DNA from: Alphaproteobacteria bacterium
GTDB lineage: Bacteria > Pseudomonadota > Alphaproteobacteria > Micavibrionales > Micavibrionaceae
Direction: 5' to 3'
NCBI GenBank assembly: GCA_002690045.1
Contig: NZDE01000013.1
Span: 310,001-374,000 of the forward strand
DNA: 64,000 nucleotides
This document shows positions 8,631 through 18,120 of the stretch, in pieces. How positions within the stretch are numbered: the stretch's first letter is position 1; each line of letters starts with the position of its first letter. Both the position numbers and the translations under genes were made by a program. A model generated the notes under the pieces. It was given only the letters and a program-made list of their open reading frames with translations, was not told the origin of the DNA and ran no database searches.

Positions 8631-9539
8631 TTAATTGTGGCTGTGTTTTTTGCAGTTTTCTGAAACTTCTGTATCTTCAAATTCCAATGTGGAATGTGAA
8701 ATATGAAATTTTTCATGCAGCAGGGCTTTAAGTGACTGCTTAACGCTTTCCATTTGTCTAATGTCACTAATCACAACATGGGCTTCGAGCGCGGTGCGGT
8801 GTTCGTGGAGCTGCCAGACATGGATGTGATGTATGTCGATAACATAGTCATGGGCGCGCATAGTTTGTTCTAGTGCAGCGGTGTCAATATGATGCGGCGT
8901 ACCTTGCATGAGCAGGTGTATCGTGTTTTTCATGGCTTGGTAGCCATGTGCAATGACATAGAGCGAGATGATGAGTGATAAGGCAGGGTCAATCCAGTTC
9001 CATCCCTTATAAAATATGGCTAGGCCGCCAATAATCACGGCAAGGGAGGCAAGGGCATCCATGACATTATGTAGGAATGCTGCGCGCATATTTTCGCTGC
9101 TATGGGCATGGGTTCTTAAAAGTAAGGCTGTCCCTGTATCAATGATGAGGGCGACAAGCGCGACCCAAATCATTATTGGCGCATGGACATCTTCAGGTAC
9201 AAATAAGTTATGAATAGACTTACCAGCTAAATATAAGCCAAGCATGATAAGCGCGGTGAGGTTAATCAGCGCGGCAATGGATTCTGCGCGTTTATAGCCG
9301 AAGCTGCGTTTGTCATCCGCAGGGCGTTCGCCGATAATAATGGCGACAAGGGCAAGGACAAGGGCGAGGGCATCGCTTGCGTTGTGTAACGCGTCAGTGA
9401 GGAGAGCGAGGGAGTTCGCCGCTACGCCGCCAATAATTTGGGCAATGGTCAATACGCCATTAATGGCAATCGCCATGATAAGGGCTTTTTTACTTAAATG
9501 ACAGCTATGGTGGTGACCGCAATTATGGGGCATCGTCAA
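8631..9539 (-). CDS. Cation diffusion facilitator (CDF) metal exporter, CzcD/ZitB-like
   Basis: 302 residues. A His-rich N-terminus (HNCGHHHSCH) precedes six predicted transmembrane helices. The metal-site residues of the family are visible in TM2 (LTDALHNASDALALVLAL) and TM5 (AAFLHNVMDALASLAVI), giving HxxxD pairs typical of zinc-type CDFs. The cytoplasmic C-terminal domain (about 205-290) contains DIHHIHVWQLHEHR, the family metal-binding ferredoxin-like fold. It would export Zn(II), or possibly Co or Cd, in exchange for protons. It is transcribed alone, divergent from the VanX-type gene. No MerR- or ArsR-type regulator is adjacent, so its control is unknown. Confidence 0.92.
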   Translation of the reverse strand: MTMPHNCGHHHSCHLSKKALIMAIAINGVLTIAQIIGGVAANSLALLTDALHNASDALALVLALVAIIIGERPADDKRSFGYKRAESIAALINLTALIMLGLYLAGKSIHNLFVPEDVHAPIMIWVALVALIIDTGTALLLRTHAHSSENMRAAFLHNVMDALASLAVIIGGLAIFYKGWNWIDPALSLIISLYVIAHGYQAMKNTIHLLMQGTPHHIDTAALEQTMRAHDYVIDIHHIHVWQLHEHRTALEAHVVISDIRQMESVKQSLKALLHEKFHISHSTLEFEDTEVSENCKKHSHN

Positions 9540-9593
9540 TACCTTTAACTTATGATAAACTCTCTAACGTTTGTAGTATAGGAGGTCACGCGC

Positions 9594-10280
9594 GTGGTGG
9601 CGATGAAAAAAATAGCGGTAGAAGATCTTGTCCATATGGATGGGCATAATGGCCTATATGTCGCGGATGTTGTTTATGCAGATGCCGCGCATCCTGAAAA
9701 TGTTTTTGGCTGTGCGTTATACCGTGCGGATGCGCAAATTTACCTTCATGAACGTTTAGCGGATGTTGTATTACATGCGGCTGAGTTAGCACAAAAAGAT
9801 GGTTATGTGCTATGGGTAAAAGATGGCTTGCGTCCAATGGAGGCGCAAGGGCTGATGGGCGAAAGTCCGATTGCGCGGAAACATCCTGAATGGCTTGTGG
9901 CGCCGCGGCTTATATCGCCGCCAGGGGCAGGTGGGCATCCGCGCGGAATGGCGGTGGATGTCACGCTCTATGATCAGAAAACTAACGAAGAGCTAGATAT
10001 GGGAACGCCTTTTGATTGTTTTCCTGAAGATAAAGATGCGGGCATATGGCCAGCGCATAGAGAGTATTTGGATTTAAGTGATGCGGTTAAGGCCAACCGT
10101 GCGCGGCTAGATGATTATATGCTACGCGGCGCGGCGCTTTGTGGTGAATCTTTATTGCCGTTACCTGCTGAATGGTGGGATTTTAGATTTTATCCCGAAG
10201 AAACATCGCTCTATGCACCTATAAGTGATGCGGATTTACCGCCTGAAATGCGTGTATCTGCAAATAACTCTTGTATTTAA
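9594..10280 (+). CDS. D-alanyl-D-alanine dipeptidase, VanX/DdpX family
   Basis: 228 residues from GTG 9594, placed 7 bases after GGAGGT. The zinc peptidase M15D signatures are present. The arginine that binds substrate lies in DGLRPMEAQ. HPRGMAVDVTL supplies the His and Asp zinc ligands (HxxGxAxD), and EWWDFRF supplies the catalytic Glu, with Asp where many members have His. The enzyme splits D-Ala-D-Ala. Outside vancomycin resistance clusters this family usually recycles murein dipeptide. No vanH, vanA or ddp transporter gene is adjacent, so a resistance role is not supported. I see no signal peptide, so it is probably cytoplasmic. The WWDF variant might lack one zinc ligand. Confidence 0.88.
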   Translation: MVAMKKIAVEDLVHMDGHNGLYVADVVYADAAHPENVFGCALYRADAQIYLHERLADVVLHAAELAQKDGYVLWVKDGLRPMEAQGLMGESPIARKHPEWLVAPRLISPPGAGGHPRGMAVDVTLYDQKTNEELDMGTPFDCFPEDKDAGIWPAHREYLDLSDAVKANRARLDDYMLRGAALCGESLLPLPAEWWDFRFYPEETSLYAPISDADLPPEMRVSANNSCI

Positions 10281-10373
10281 GGGCATAATGCGTTTTATGT
10301 AGAGAGAAAATTAGCTATACTATAGAAAATCGTTATACGCGAACAACACATACGTCAGAAACATCAAAATTAT

Positions 10374-11678
10374 ATGAGCGAAATCAATACATTTGAAGAT
10401 TTAGGCCTTAGCGCCGAAACATTAAAAGCCTTAAAAGATTCAGGCTATGAGACACCAACGCCAATTCAGGCGCAGGCAATTCCGCATATTTTGATGGCAC
10501 GTGACTTAGTTGGTCTTGCGCAGACGGGTACAGGTAAAACGGCAGGCTTCACACTGCCGATGATTGATATTCTTTCGACTGGCCGTGCGCGTGCACGTAT
10601 GCCACGTTCACTTGTTTTAGCGCCAACACGTGAATTAGCGGCGCAGGTTGCTGAAAGCTTTGATAAATACGGTAAGTATCATAATTTGTCGAAAGCCCTA
10701 CTGGTCGGCGGCGAAGCAATGGGCGACCAAATGAAAATTTTGGATCAAGGCGTTGATGTCTTGATCGCAACGCCAGGGCGCTTGCTTGATTTGTTTGACC
10801 GTGGCACGATGATTTTGTCTGATTTGAAGGTTTTGGTCATTGATGAAGCTGACCGTATGCTTGATATGGGCTTTATTCCTGATATTGAGAAAATTGTTTC
10901 TAAACTTCCGCCATTCCGTCAGACATTGTTGTTCAGCGCAACAATGCCGAATGAGGTAAAGCGCCTGACAGAAAAGTTTTTAAGCAACCCGCGCACAGTT
11001 TCTGTTGCGCCGCCTGCGACAACATCTAAAAACATTGCGCAGCACCTTGTATGGGTGGATAGCCGTAAGAAAATGGATACGCTCGCCGCATTGGTGAAGC
11101 AGGAAAAAGTGACGAATGCCTTTGTGTTCTGTAACCGTAAGCGTGATATATCTTCGCTTTGTAGCTTCCTGCAGAAAAAAGGGTTCTCGGCAGAGGCCAT
11201 GCATGGTGACTTAGCGCAAAAGCAGCGCACGGAAACATTGTCGAAATTTAAGAAGGGCGAGATTACCCTGCTTATATGTTCTGATGTTGCGGCGCGTGGA
11301 CTGGATGTGTCAGATGTATCGCATGTGTTTAACTATGATATTCCAATGCATGCAGATGATTATGTGCACCGTATTGGTCGCACTGGACGTGCGGGTAAAA
11401 AGGGCGTGTCATGGTCTTTAGCTGTGAAGAAGACAGATGATAAATTCGTCACGGCGATTGAGAAAATCACTAAGGAAAAGCTACCTGTCGAGGATATATC
11501 GTCGATTATCAAAGAAGAAAAACGCGAACGTCCGCCGAAGGTACAAAAAGATAAGCGCACAGAGCACACAGCACCAAAGCAGTGCAACGATTCGCGCGCA
11601 AATAAATATGCGCGTAAAGATGATGATTCACCTGACGTTGTTGGTTTTGGTGATGATATTCCGTCTTTTATGCGGTAA
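10374..11678 (+). CDS. DEAD-box ATP-dependent RNA helicase, RhlE-like
   Basis: 434 residues with the full motif set: Q motif (TPIQAQAIP), motif I (AQTGTGKTAG), DEAD box (VIDEADRMLD), SAT (FSATMP), and motif VI (HRIGRTGRAGKKG). The two RecA domains cover about 1-365. A lysine/arginine-rich tail of about 65 residues (KEEKRERPPKVQKDKR) probably binds RNA. The set resembles RhlE among bacterial DEAD proteins. Likely roles are ribosome assembly and mRNA turnover, especially in cold. No clear Shine-Dalgarno precedes the ATG. The 93-base upstream gap is A/T-rich and could carry a cold-responsive leader, but I see no defined structure there. Confidence 0.93.
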   Translation: MSEINTFEDLGLSAETLKALKDSGYETPTPIQAQAIPHILMARDLVGLAQTGTGKTAGFTLPMIDILSTGRARARMPRSLVLAPTRELAAQVAESFDKYGKYHNLSKALLVGGEAMGDQMKILDQGVDVLIATPGRLLDLFDRGTMILSDLKVLVIDEADRMLDMGFIPDIEKIVSKLPPFRQTLLFSATMPNEVKRLTEKFLSNPRTVSVAPPATTSKNIAQHLVWVDSRKKMDTLAALVKQEKVTNAFVFCNRKRDISSLCSFLQKKGFSAEAMHGDLAQKQRTETLSKFKKGEITLLICSDVAARGLDVSDVSHVFNYDIPMHADDYVHRIGRTGRAGKKGVSWSLAVKKTDDKFVTAIEKITKEKLPVEDISSIIKEEKRERPPKVQKDKRTEHTAPKQCNDSRANKYARKDDDSPDVVGFGDDIPSFMR

Positions 11679-11729
11679 AACGGCTTTTTCTGTTTTACAT
11701 CTAGGTCTATTCCCTTATTATATTAGCGT

Positions 11730-13952
11730 GTGAAAACAAAGCTGGTCAGTATCTTGTCAGATAATAAATATCAGAAATTACCGTTAATTCTTTTTGCGTC
11801 TACTATCTTGGCTGTGGGCGGTTTTTCTGTGCCTGTATATGCGGCAGATAAATCAGCGCCTGTAGATTTTGTGGCTGATAATTTGGCGCATGATGATAAG
11901 GCGCAGAAAATTATTGCTACAGGTAATGTTGAGCTCGCACAGTCGGGCAGAATTGTGAATGCAGATAAGGTTGTTTATGACCTTAAGCAAGATCGCGTTA
12001 CAGCTGAAGGCAATGTTGCCCTGACTGATGAAGAAGGGAATGTTTACTTTGCTGACAGCCTTGATTTAAGCAATGAGTTTAAAGATGGTTTTGCTGAGAA
12101 AATTCGCGTGGAATTGCTGCAAGGTGATTACTTCTGGGCTGATAATGCAGAGCGCAAAGATGGCACAGTAACGGTAATGAATGATGCGCGTTATACGCCA
12201 TGTGAGCCATGTAAGGAAAAACCTAATAAGGCACCTGCATGGTCGATTAATGCCCAAAAAGTTACACATGATGATGTTACGCACAGCGTCACATATAACA
12301 ATGCTTGGTTTGAATTCTTTGGCGTGCCCGTGGCCTATACGCCGTATTTTGCACATGCGGATGGTACGGTGAAGCAAAAAAGCGGGTTTCTTGCGCCCTC
12401 AGCAACGTTTGATAGTGAATTGGGCGCAGGGGCAGAACTTGCGTATTACTGGGGCATAGCACCTGATATGGATGCGACAGTCGGTTTGCAACTTTATACG
12501 CAAGAAACACCGCTTCTAACTGGTGAGTTTCGAAAGCGCTTTGCAGATGCCTCTTTGCTTTTCAAAGGGAGTGTTACAGAATCTGGTCGTACAGAACGCT
12601 CTGCGGGTACAGAGTTTGAAATTGATGATGAAGTGCGGGGCCATTTTGAAGGCGTAGGCCTTTGGAATATTAATGAAAATTGGCGTGCGGGTTTTGATGT
12701 TGAGGTTGTTAGCGATAACCAATATTTGAACCAATATAATATTTCTGGTGAAGATTTACTTGAAAGTGAGGCTTATGTTGAGTGGTTTAACGGTCGTAAC
12801 TATGCAACATCCAAAGCGTTATTCTTTCAAGATTTGCGTATTGATAAAGATATTGATCAGCCTAATGTTTTGCCCGAAGCAGGTTTGAGCCTTGTTCAAG
12901 ATGCAGGTAAAGCGTTAGGTGGGCGTTTTGCGTTAGATATGTCAATGCTTGGTCTGCGCCGTGAGGGGAGTGATCAAGATATGAACCGTGCTAGCGCGCG
13001 TGCAGGCTGGGCGCGACGCTTTATTGGTGGCTATGGTTTAGTGACTGATATAGACGCATATGTGCATGGTGATGTGTATCATATCCGTGATATTGGGGAC
13101 GATAATGATAAGAAGACAGAAGAGCGTATTTACCCTGTCTTGAATTTCAAGAGCGAGCTGCCTGTCGCGCGTCCATTTGAAAAATTTCAGATGGTTATTG
13201 CGCCAGTTGCAGGCATGACCATAGCACCAGATTTGAATGAAAGTGACGAAAACGATATCGTTAATGAAGACAGCCTTGATGTGCGCCTCGATGCAACCAA
13301 CTTATTTGAAGCGAGCCGCTTCCCTGGGTTAGATCGCGTTGAGGATGATATAAAGGCAACCTATGGCCTGCGTACTGGGTTTTATGGTTATGAAGGGTCA
13401 CATGCAGAATTCTTTATTGGGCAGTCTTATCGCTTTGATGATGATGACAACCCATTCGCACGTGGGTCAGGCTTATCGCGTCAGCGTTCCGACTTTGTTG
13501 GCTCTGTGAATGCTGATTTTCTTGACACTTACCATGTTGATTACCGCTATCAGTTGAATGGTACAACGATGAATGCGCAGCGTCATGAAATTTCAGCGCA
13601 TGCAAATTGGGATCGCTTTACCTTGGCTGCGGATTATTTCTATGCACGATCATATTTTGATGGAAACAATGATAATGATGAAGACATAGGCAGCCGTGAA
13701 CAAATTGATGCAGGGGGTGCTTATCGGTTCTTGCCTGACTGGCGTTTTCGTTTGGCAGGGCGCTATGACCTAGGTGTTGATGAAGGTCTGCGTCAAGCGG
13801 ACTTTGGTTTGGATTATTTGGGGCAGTGTTTATCGATATCATCCACATTACGCCGTAATTTAACGGATGATTCCTCTGGTGACAGCTCAACAGAATTCTT
13901 TATCCGCATTGGGTTAAAGAATTTAGGTGAGTTTATTGGTGGAGATGAATGA
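11730..13952 (+). CDS. lptD: LPS-assembly protein LptD
   Basis: 740 residues from GTG 11730. A signal peptide (LILFASTILAVGGFSVPVYA) is followed by an OstA/LptA-like jellyroll domain (about 45-160, VDFVADNLAHDDKAQKIIATG) and a large C-terminal barrel domain (about 280-740). Cysteines near 156 and 159 (CEPC) and one near 700 (GQCLS) could form the disulfide that links jellyroll and barrel. The protein inserts LPS into the outer leaflet together with LptE. In many Alphaproteobacteria lptD precedes surA and pdxA, but here an SLC13 permease follows, so that order is broken. No Shine-Dalgarno is obvious. Confidence 0.9.
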   Translation: MKTKLVSILSDNKYQKLPLILFASTILAVGGFSVPVYAADKSAPVDFVADNLAHDDKAQKIIATGNVELAQSGRIVNADKVVYDLKQDRVTAEGNVALTDEEGNVYFADSLDLSNEFKDGFAEKIRVELLQGDYFWADNAERKDGTVTVMNDARYTPCEPCKEKPNKAPAWSINAQKVTHDDVTHSVTYNNAWFEFFGVPVAYTPYFAHADGTVKQKSGFLAPSATFDSELGAGAELAYYWGIAPDMDATVGLQLYTQETPLLTGEFRKRFADASLLFKGSVTESGRTERSAGTEFEIDDEVRGHFEGVGLWNINENWRAGFDVEVVSDNQYLNQYNISGEDLLESEAYVEWFNGRNYATSKALFFQDLRIDKDIDQPNVLPEAGLSLVQDAGKALGGRFALDMSMLGLRREGSDQDMNRASARAGWARRFIGGYGLVTDIDAYVHGDVYHIRDIGDDNDKKTEERIYPVLNFKSELPVARPFEKFQMVIAPVAGMTIAPDLNESDENDIVNEDSLDVRLDATNLFEASRFPGLDRVEDDIKATYGLRTGFYGYEGSHAEFFIGQSYRFDDDDNPFARGSGLSRQRSDFVGSVNADFLDTYHVDYRYQLNGTTMNAQRHEISAHANWDRFTLAADYFYARSYFDGNNDNDEDIGSREQIDAGGAYRFLPDWRFRLAGRYDLGVDEGLRQADFGLDYLGQCLSISSTLRRNLTDDSSGDSSTEFFIRIGLKNLGEFIGGDE

Positions 13953-14012
13953 TGCGTTTGGTTAATTCTTTTAAAACAATATGTTGCTAACCTCTTTTGA
14001 GGGGATTTTTAA

Positions 14013-15914
14013 GTGGAATTTTATTTAGATCCGATCTTTCATATGTGGTTTGTGCTGGGGCTAACGTTATGTGCCGTTGTTGCTTTTGCACGTGATAAAT
14101 GGCCATTAGAAGTCACGAGTGTTGGTATTCTGACCATTTTGCTGTTATTTGGTCAGTTCTTTCCTTTGCTAAATGCGCAGGGGCGTAATCAGCTTGATGC
14201 AATGACTTTGCTATCAGGCTTTGCCAACCCGTCTTTGGTTGCTGTTTTGGCGCTGCTCGTTATGGGACAGGCGGTTATTCAGACAGATGCTTTACGCCCT
14301 GTATCACGGCTGTTTCGTGCATCTAGCCCGCTTTTTGCGTGGATATCTATTTTTGCGATTTTGATATTTGTTCTGGGGGTTAGTGCCTTTATGAACAATA
14401 CGCCACTTGTTATTTTGGCTATTCCGATTATTCAGGCTTTGGCAGCGCAGGTGAAGTTATCTGAAAGCCGTATCATGATGCCGCTGAGTTATGCGGCTAT
14501 TTTGGGCGGGATGATGACGCTTGTGGGGTCATCTACAAACTTACTTGTATCTTCAGCTATGGAAGAGCTTGGCTATAGCCCAATTGGTTTTTGGGATTTC
14601 ACGAAACCCGGCTTGGTTTTGGCGGCGGTAGGGTTTGTTTATGTCGTACTTATTGTGCCGCGTATTATGCCTGAGCGCCGTTCTATGACTGAAGATTTTG
14701 TAGGAAGTGAAAAAGAATTTATCGCTGAATTTGATGTCGCACCAAGCAGTTCTCTGGTCGGTATGGAATGCGAAGAGGGACGTTTTCCGCAGCTGCCTGA
14801 TTTGAATGTGCGTCTTATTCAGCGCGCAGGCCAATTGATATTACCGCCATTTGAAGGTTATGTCATTGAGGCTAATGATATTTTGATTGTGGCCGCGACG
14901 CGCGATTCATTAGCGCAAATTCTGTCGAAGCATCCTGGCTACTTATTGTCTGAAGATGAAGCCGATATTCTTTCTAAATTTCATAGTGAGGAAGAAGGTG
15001 AAGAAGAGCCAAGAGATCTTGATGATAAAGAGCTTGCGCGCTCACGAACCTTAGCTGAAGTTATGATTAACCCAGGGTCACGCTTGGTGGATATGTCCTT
15101 GGAACAGATTGGATTTCATCGTCAATTTAAGACAATTATTTTGGGTATTCAGCGCCGCGCGCGCGTTGTACGTCGCCGTTTAGGGCGTATTCGGTTAGAG
15201 GCTGGGGATGTGCTTCTAGTCTGTGGTAGCCGCACAGCTATTGAAGATCTGCGCGGCAATCAGGATATGATTGTTCTGTCTGGATCAAAACAAGATCTTG
15301 CTAAAGTCAAAAAAGCACCAGTTGCTGCGGCGATTTTCTTGTTTGTCATTGCGCTTGCGGCGGCAGGTATGATGACGATCCCCGTGGCGGCGATTACTGG
15401 TGCGGTGGCTATGATTGCTACAGGTTGTTTAAATGTACGGCAAGCGACGCGTGCGGTTGACCGTAAGATTTTCTTGCTTGTAGGCTCAATGCTTGCACTT
15501 GGCGCGGCATTAAAAACGACGAATGGTGCGGGATATTTGGCAGAACGCTTGCTCGAGTTACCGTTTGTTGATACGCCACTTGCCTTGGCGGTTGTACTCT
15601 TCATAATTGTCGCTATTACCACTAATGTATTGACGAATAATGCCTGTGCCATTCTATTCACGCCGATTGCGATGAATTTAGCAAATGAAGTCGGTATTGA
15701 CCCAATGACGCTGGCGATTACTGTGATTTTTGCGGCGAACTGTTCCTTTGCATCGCCAATTGGTTATCAGACCAATTTGTTGGTTATGGGGCCGGGACAT
15801 TACAGATTCGGTGATTTCATTAAGGCGGGTGTGCCGTTAATCCTTATATTATGGGTGACGTATATTTTTGTCGCGCATTACTATTTTGGTTTAAATGGCC
15901 TTTGGTTCAAATAG
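14013..15914 (+). CDS. SLC13-type (divalent anion/sodium) permease with internal TrkA-C domains
   Basis: 633 residues from GTG 14013. Two membrane halves flank a cytoplasmic insertion. The N-terminal half (about 1-220) has several hydrophobic helices and SAFMNNTPLVILAIPII, and the C-terminal half (about 430-633) has TTNVLTNNACAILFTPIA; the paired NNTP/NNA segments are the family substrate and sodium signatures. Between them lie two RCK/TrkA-C modules (about 240-310 and 345-420), as in the CitMHS/ArsB-like permeases often annotated as SLC13. Substrate (sulfate, dicarboxylate or another anion) cannot be read from the sequence. It starts 60 bases after lptD, with a weak hairpin between them. Confidence 0.87.
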   Translation: MEFYLDPIFHMWFVLGLTLCAVVAFARDKWPLEVTSVGILTILLLFGQFFPLLNAQGRNQLDAMTLLSGFANPSLVAVLALLVMGQAVIQTDALRPVSRLFRASSPLFAWISIFAILIFVLGVSAFMNNTPLVILAIPIIQALAAQVKLSESRIMMPLSYAAILGGMMTLVGSSTNLLVSSAMEELGYSPIGFWDFTKPGLVLAAVGFVYVVLIVPRIMPERRSMTEDFVGSEKEFIAEFDVAPSSSLVGMECEEGRFPQLPDLNVRLIQRAGQLILPPFEGYVIEANDILIVAATRDSLAQILSKHPGYLLSEDEADILSKFHSEEEGEEEPRDLDDKELARSRTLAEVMINPGSRLVDMSLEQIGFHRQFKTIILGIQRRARVVRRRLGRIRLEAGDVLLVCGSRTAIEDLRGNQDMIVLSGSKQDLAKVKKAPVAAAIFLFVIALAAAGMMTIPVAAITGAVAMIATGCLNVRQATRAVDRKIFLLVGSMLALGAALKTTNGAGYLAERLLELPFVDTPLALAVVLFIIVAITTNVLTNNACAILFTPIAMNLANEVGIDPMTLAITVIFAANCSFASPIGYQTNLLVMGPGHYRFGDFIKAGVPLILILWVTYIFVAHYYFGLNGLWFK

Positions 15915-15934
15915 CGCCGCTTTAAACTTTGTTT

Positions 15935-16294
15935 TTAGCGTTTTATCCATCCGCCATTTCTATAGTAAAATTGGCCAGGGCCGACCTTCTTATAAAATTC
16001 GTCTGCGGCTTTGACTTGAACATATTCTACAGGAACGCCTTTTTTCTTAGCGGCTGTTTTGTATATTAACATTCGGCCTTTATTGACTTCATTGATAAGC
16101 TTATCAATATTTGTGTCTTTGAATGCGCCACGTACATGGCCGACTAAACCGTTTGGCATTTCACCAATTAAACCATATTGCTTGGCTTGTTCTTGGGTTA
16201 GTACTGCGGTGTTGATCTGTTGGGCTGTGGCAGTTGATGGCATTAATACCGACAGCGCAGTCACAATCAAGAAAGGGCGTAGGATATTTCTCAT
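15935..16294 (-). CDS. ydbL: YdbL-family periplasmic protein (DUF1318)
   Basis: 119 residues with a Sec signal peptide (ending STATAQ) and a DUF1318-like mature part: KQYGLIGEMPNGLVGHV, a central INEVNKGRMLIYKTAAKKKG helix and a C-terminal GQFYYRNGGWIKR. These match the YdbL consensus I remember (glycine-rich GxxGE.P.G start, VN..R, GGW end). In E. coli ydbL sits in an operon with ydbH and ynbE and assists the YdbH-YnbE intermembrane bridge for phospholipid transport. Here its start overlaps the end of the ydbH-like gene by 4 bases (ATGA), which supports coupled translation and a shared role. Confidence 0.85.
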   Translation of the reverse strand: MRNILRPFLIVTALSVLMPSTATAQQINTAVLTQEQAKQYGLIGEMPNGLVGHVRGAFKDTNIDKLINEVNKGRMLIYKTAAKKKGVPVEYVQVKAADEFYKKVGPGQFYYRNGGWIKR

Positions 16295-18081
16295 GGAGCA
16301 TGTTCCAGTATTTTAAGATAGTCAGGTTTTGTATCCAGATTACGCGTTTCTAAATTTTTGCGGCTTTTTTTATTATTAGCAATTACCAGATATTCTGCAT
16401 TTAGCTTGATATTCTGGTCCTCTGTTTGTGTGGCCTGTGCGTCTATATTCACCAATTGTTGTAAGGCATCGTTGGATGGCCAGAATATTGATGGGATGGA
16501 GGTTGCATTCACGCGGCGGCCATTAATTATATATGCGTTGCTGTTATGCTGCATGGTAAAGCTGCCTGTGCCAAGCGTTGCGCGTAATTGATCTATGAAC
16601 ACTTGGTACTGTGCGTTCAGCCGGAAAGATAAGCGTCCTTTTTTAAATGACAGGTCCTGTGCGGATAAAAGCTCAAAAGACAGGGCTGAATTGGTTCCTT
16701 GCGTTAATTTAATGTGACCTGATGCTTTTTTTGTATGCATGGCTTTGTTTTTAAAATTACTGTTTTTTAAGCTGAGGGTCATAGCTTGGCCTTCGCCATT
16801 TTCAGGCGGCAGTAGCGTATCAGGCGCGTTTTTACGGATGAGCGCGTTGCCATATAATTGCGCATCACCTGAAAATTCATATAGCGGATTTTGCATGAAG
16901 TGGCTTGAAATCGCCTGTACTTGCGTTGCTGAAAGCGGCGTATTATTTATTTGTATTAAGATGTTATCTTTGTTTTCTAAGGCAGAGCCTTTAAAAATTT
17001 GTCCATCATCACGTGAAAGGAGGGATAGACGGTATTCTTTTTGCTGGCCGAGCGTTTGTGTTTGAATAATAACGTCCTGCGGCGATAAAAAGAATTTGCC
17101 AATCAGTCTGCTGTAATGCTTGGACGCGATTTTCTTCGGGGATTCATATAAGGCAAGAATATCACGCGCATCGCTGTTCTCGCTTTGAAGATAAGTACTA
17201 ACTTGTCCCTCTAACACATTGTACCAAAAGTTAAGTTGGTTGTTCTCTTGTGGGTTTCCGTGTCTGGATTTTATATGAATTTTATGCCCATTTTTCAGTG
17301 CTTTGGCTGTGATTTCTAGCGTAGATAATGACATATCACCAAAGCTAGCTAGACTTGCTTGTAATTCAAAGGCGGTAGAAGGTAGTTTGCCATTTTCTTT
17401 GTAACGGAAATGCGCTATGCCGCGTTTTAAGCTGATCTGTGGAAGGTCTATATTAATATTATCGGCTTGAATATCTAGTGTCGTACGTACATCCAGTTGA
17501 CCGCTAAGTTGTGCGTTGAGCGTTAGCTGTTTTTGGGCGGATGAAAAGCTACCTAGTATTTGGCCTTTATTGAGTGTTAAATCACCGCCAATACTGATGA
17601 GGCCATCTGTAGTAAGAACATCAATTTTAATGTTTTCAAATGACACAAAAGAGGCGAAAGCAGATAAGTCACGCAGCGTTTCGGACAGCATTTTGTTTGT
17701 TATTTTATGCGGTGCGTGTAGGAGCGATTCTAGCGGGGCGCGACCATAAGCCTCAATATAGGCGGCACTTGTTGTATCAATAAACACATATGGGCTTTGG
17801 ATGGTAATCTTTGGTGCTTTACGCTGAATAAGTGTAAGCAGGGCAGAGTTATTTATTAAAACGCGCTCATAGGTGATATTAATATTTTGTTTGGTGAATT
17901 CAGCCTTTGTAAGGGCTGTATGTGTAGGGCTTAATTTAACCGTGCTATAAGATTCAGCAATAAAGCCACGCTTTTCAAGCTCTGTCTTTAAAACAAAATT
18001 GAATAATGGCGGTAATGCGTATAGGTGCAAGCCACTTATGGTCAAAACAATAAAACCAATAAGAAAGATGATTTTTTTCAT
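16291..18081 (-). CDS. YdbH/AsmA-like intermembrane transport protein
   Basis: 596 residues. One N-terminal transmembrane helix (IIFLIGFIVLTISGLHLYA) anchors a long periplasmic part made of repeated beta-strand segments without enzymatic motifs, as in AsmA-like proteins that form a groove across the periplasm. The AsmA-like assignment rests on this architecture. The specific YdbH label rests mainly on the adjoining ydbL gene. E. coli YdbH is longer (about 880 residues). The E. coli partner lipoprotein gene ynbE, which lies between ydbH and ydbL, has no room here because the two genes overlap. parE lies 39 bases upstream on the same strand, so all three may be cotranscribed. Confidence 0.65.
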   Translation of the reverse strand: MKKIIFLIGFIVLTISGLHLYALPPLFNFVLKTELEKRGFIAESYSTVKLSPTHTALTKAEFTKQNINITYERVLINNSALLTLIQRKAPKITIQSPYVFIDTTSAAYIEAYGRAPLESLLHAPHKITNKMLSETLRDLSAFASFVSFENIKIDVLTTDGLISIGGDLTLNKGQILGSFSSAQKQLTLNAQLSGQLDVRTTLDIQADNINIDLPQISLKRGIAHFRYKENGKLPSTAFELQASLASFGDMSLSTLEITAKALKNGHKIHIKSRHGNPQENNQLNFWYNVLEGQVSTYLQSENSDARDILALYESPKKIASKHYSRLIGKFFLSPQDVIIQTQTLGQQKEYRLSLLSRDDGQIFKGSALENKDNILIQINNTPLSATQVQAISSHFMQNPLYEFSGDAQLYGNALIRKNAPDTLLPPENGEGQAMTLSLKNSNFKNKAMHTKKASGHIKLTQGTNSALSFELLSAQDLSFKKGRLSFRLNAQYQVFIDQLRATLGTGSFTMQHNSNAYIINGRRVNATSIPSIFWPSNDALQQLVNIDAQATQTEDQNIKLNAEYLVIANNKKSRKNLETRNLDTKPDYLKILEHAP

Positions 18082-18120
18082 TTTGAACCTACTTAAGTGC
18101 GCGCTTAATGCGCCTATGGG

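Noticed and set aside
9594-10280. Vancomycin resistance determinant
   Set aside because: Only the vanX-like gene is present; no vanH, vanA, vanS or vanR homologue is nearby, and Gram-negative bacteria often carry DdpX-like enzymes.
15260-15661. Open frame of 133 codons antisense to the SLC13 permease gene
   Set aside because: Alanine/threonine/isoleucine-rich product typical of reading a membrane-protein gene backwards; no start signals.
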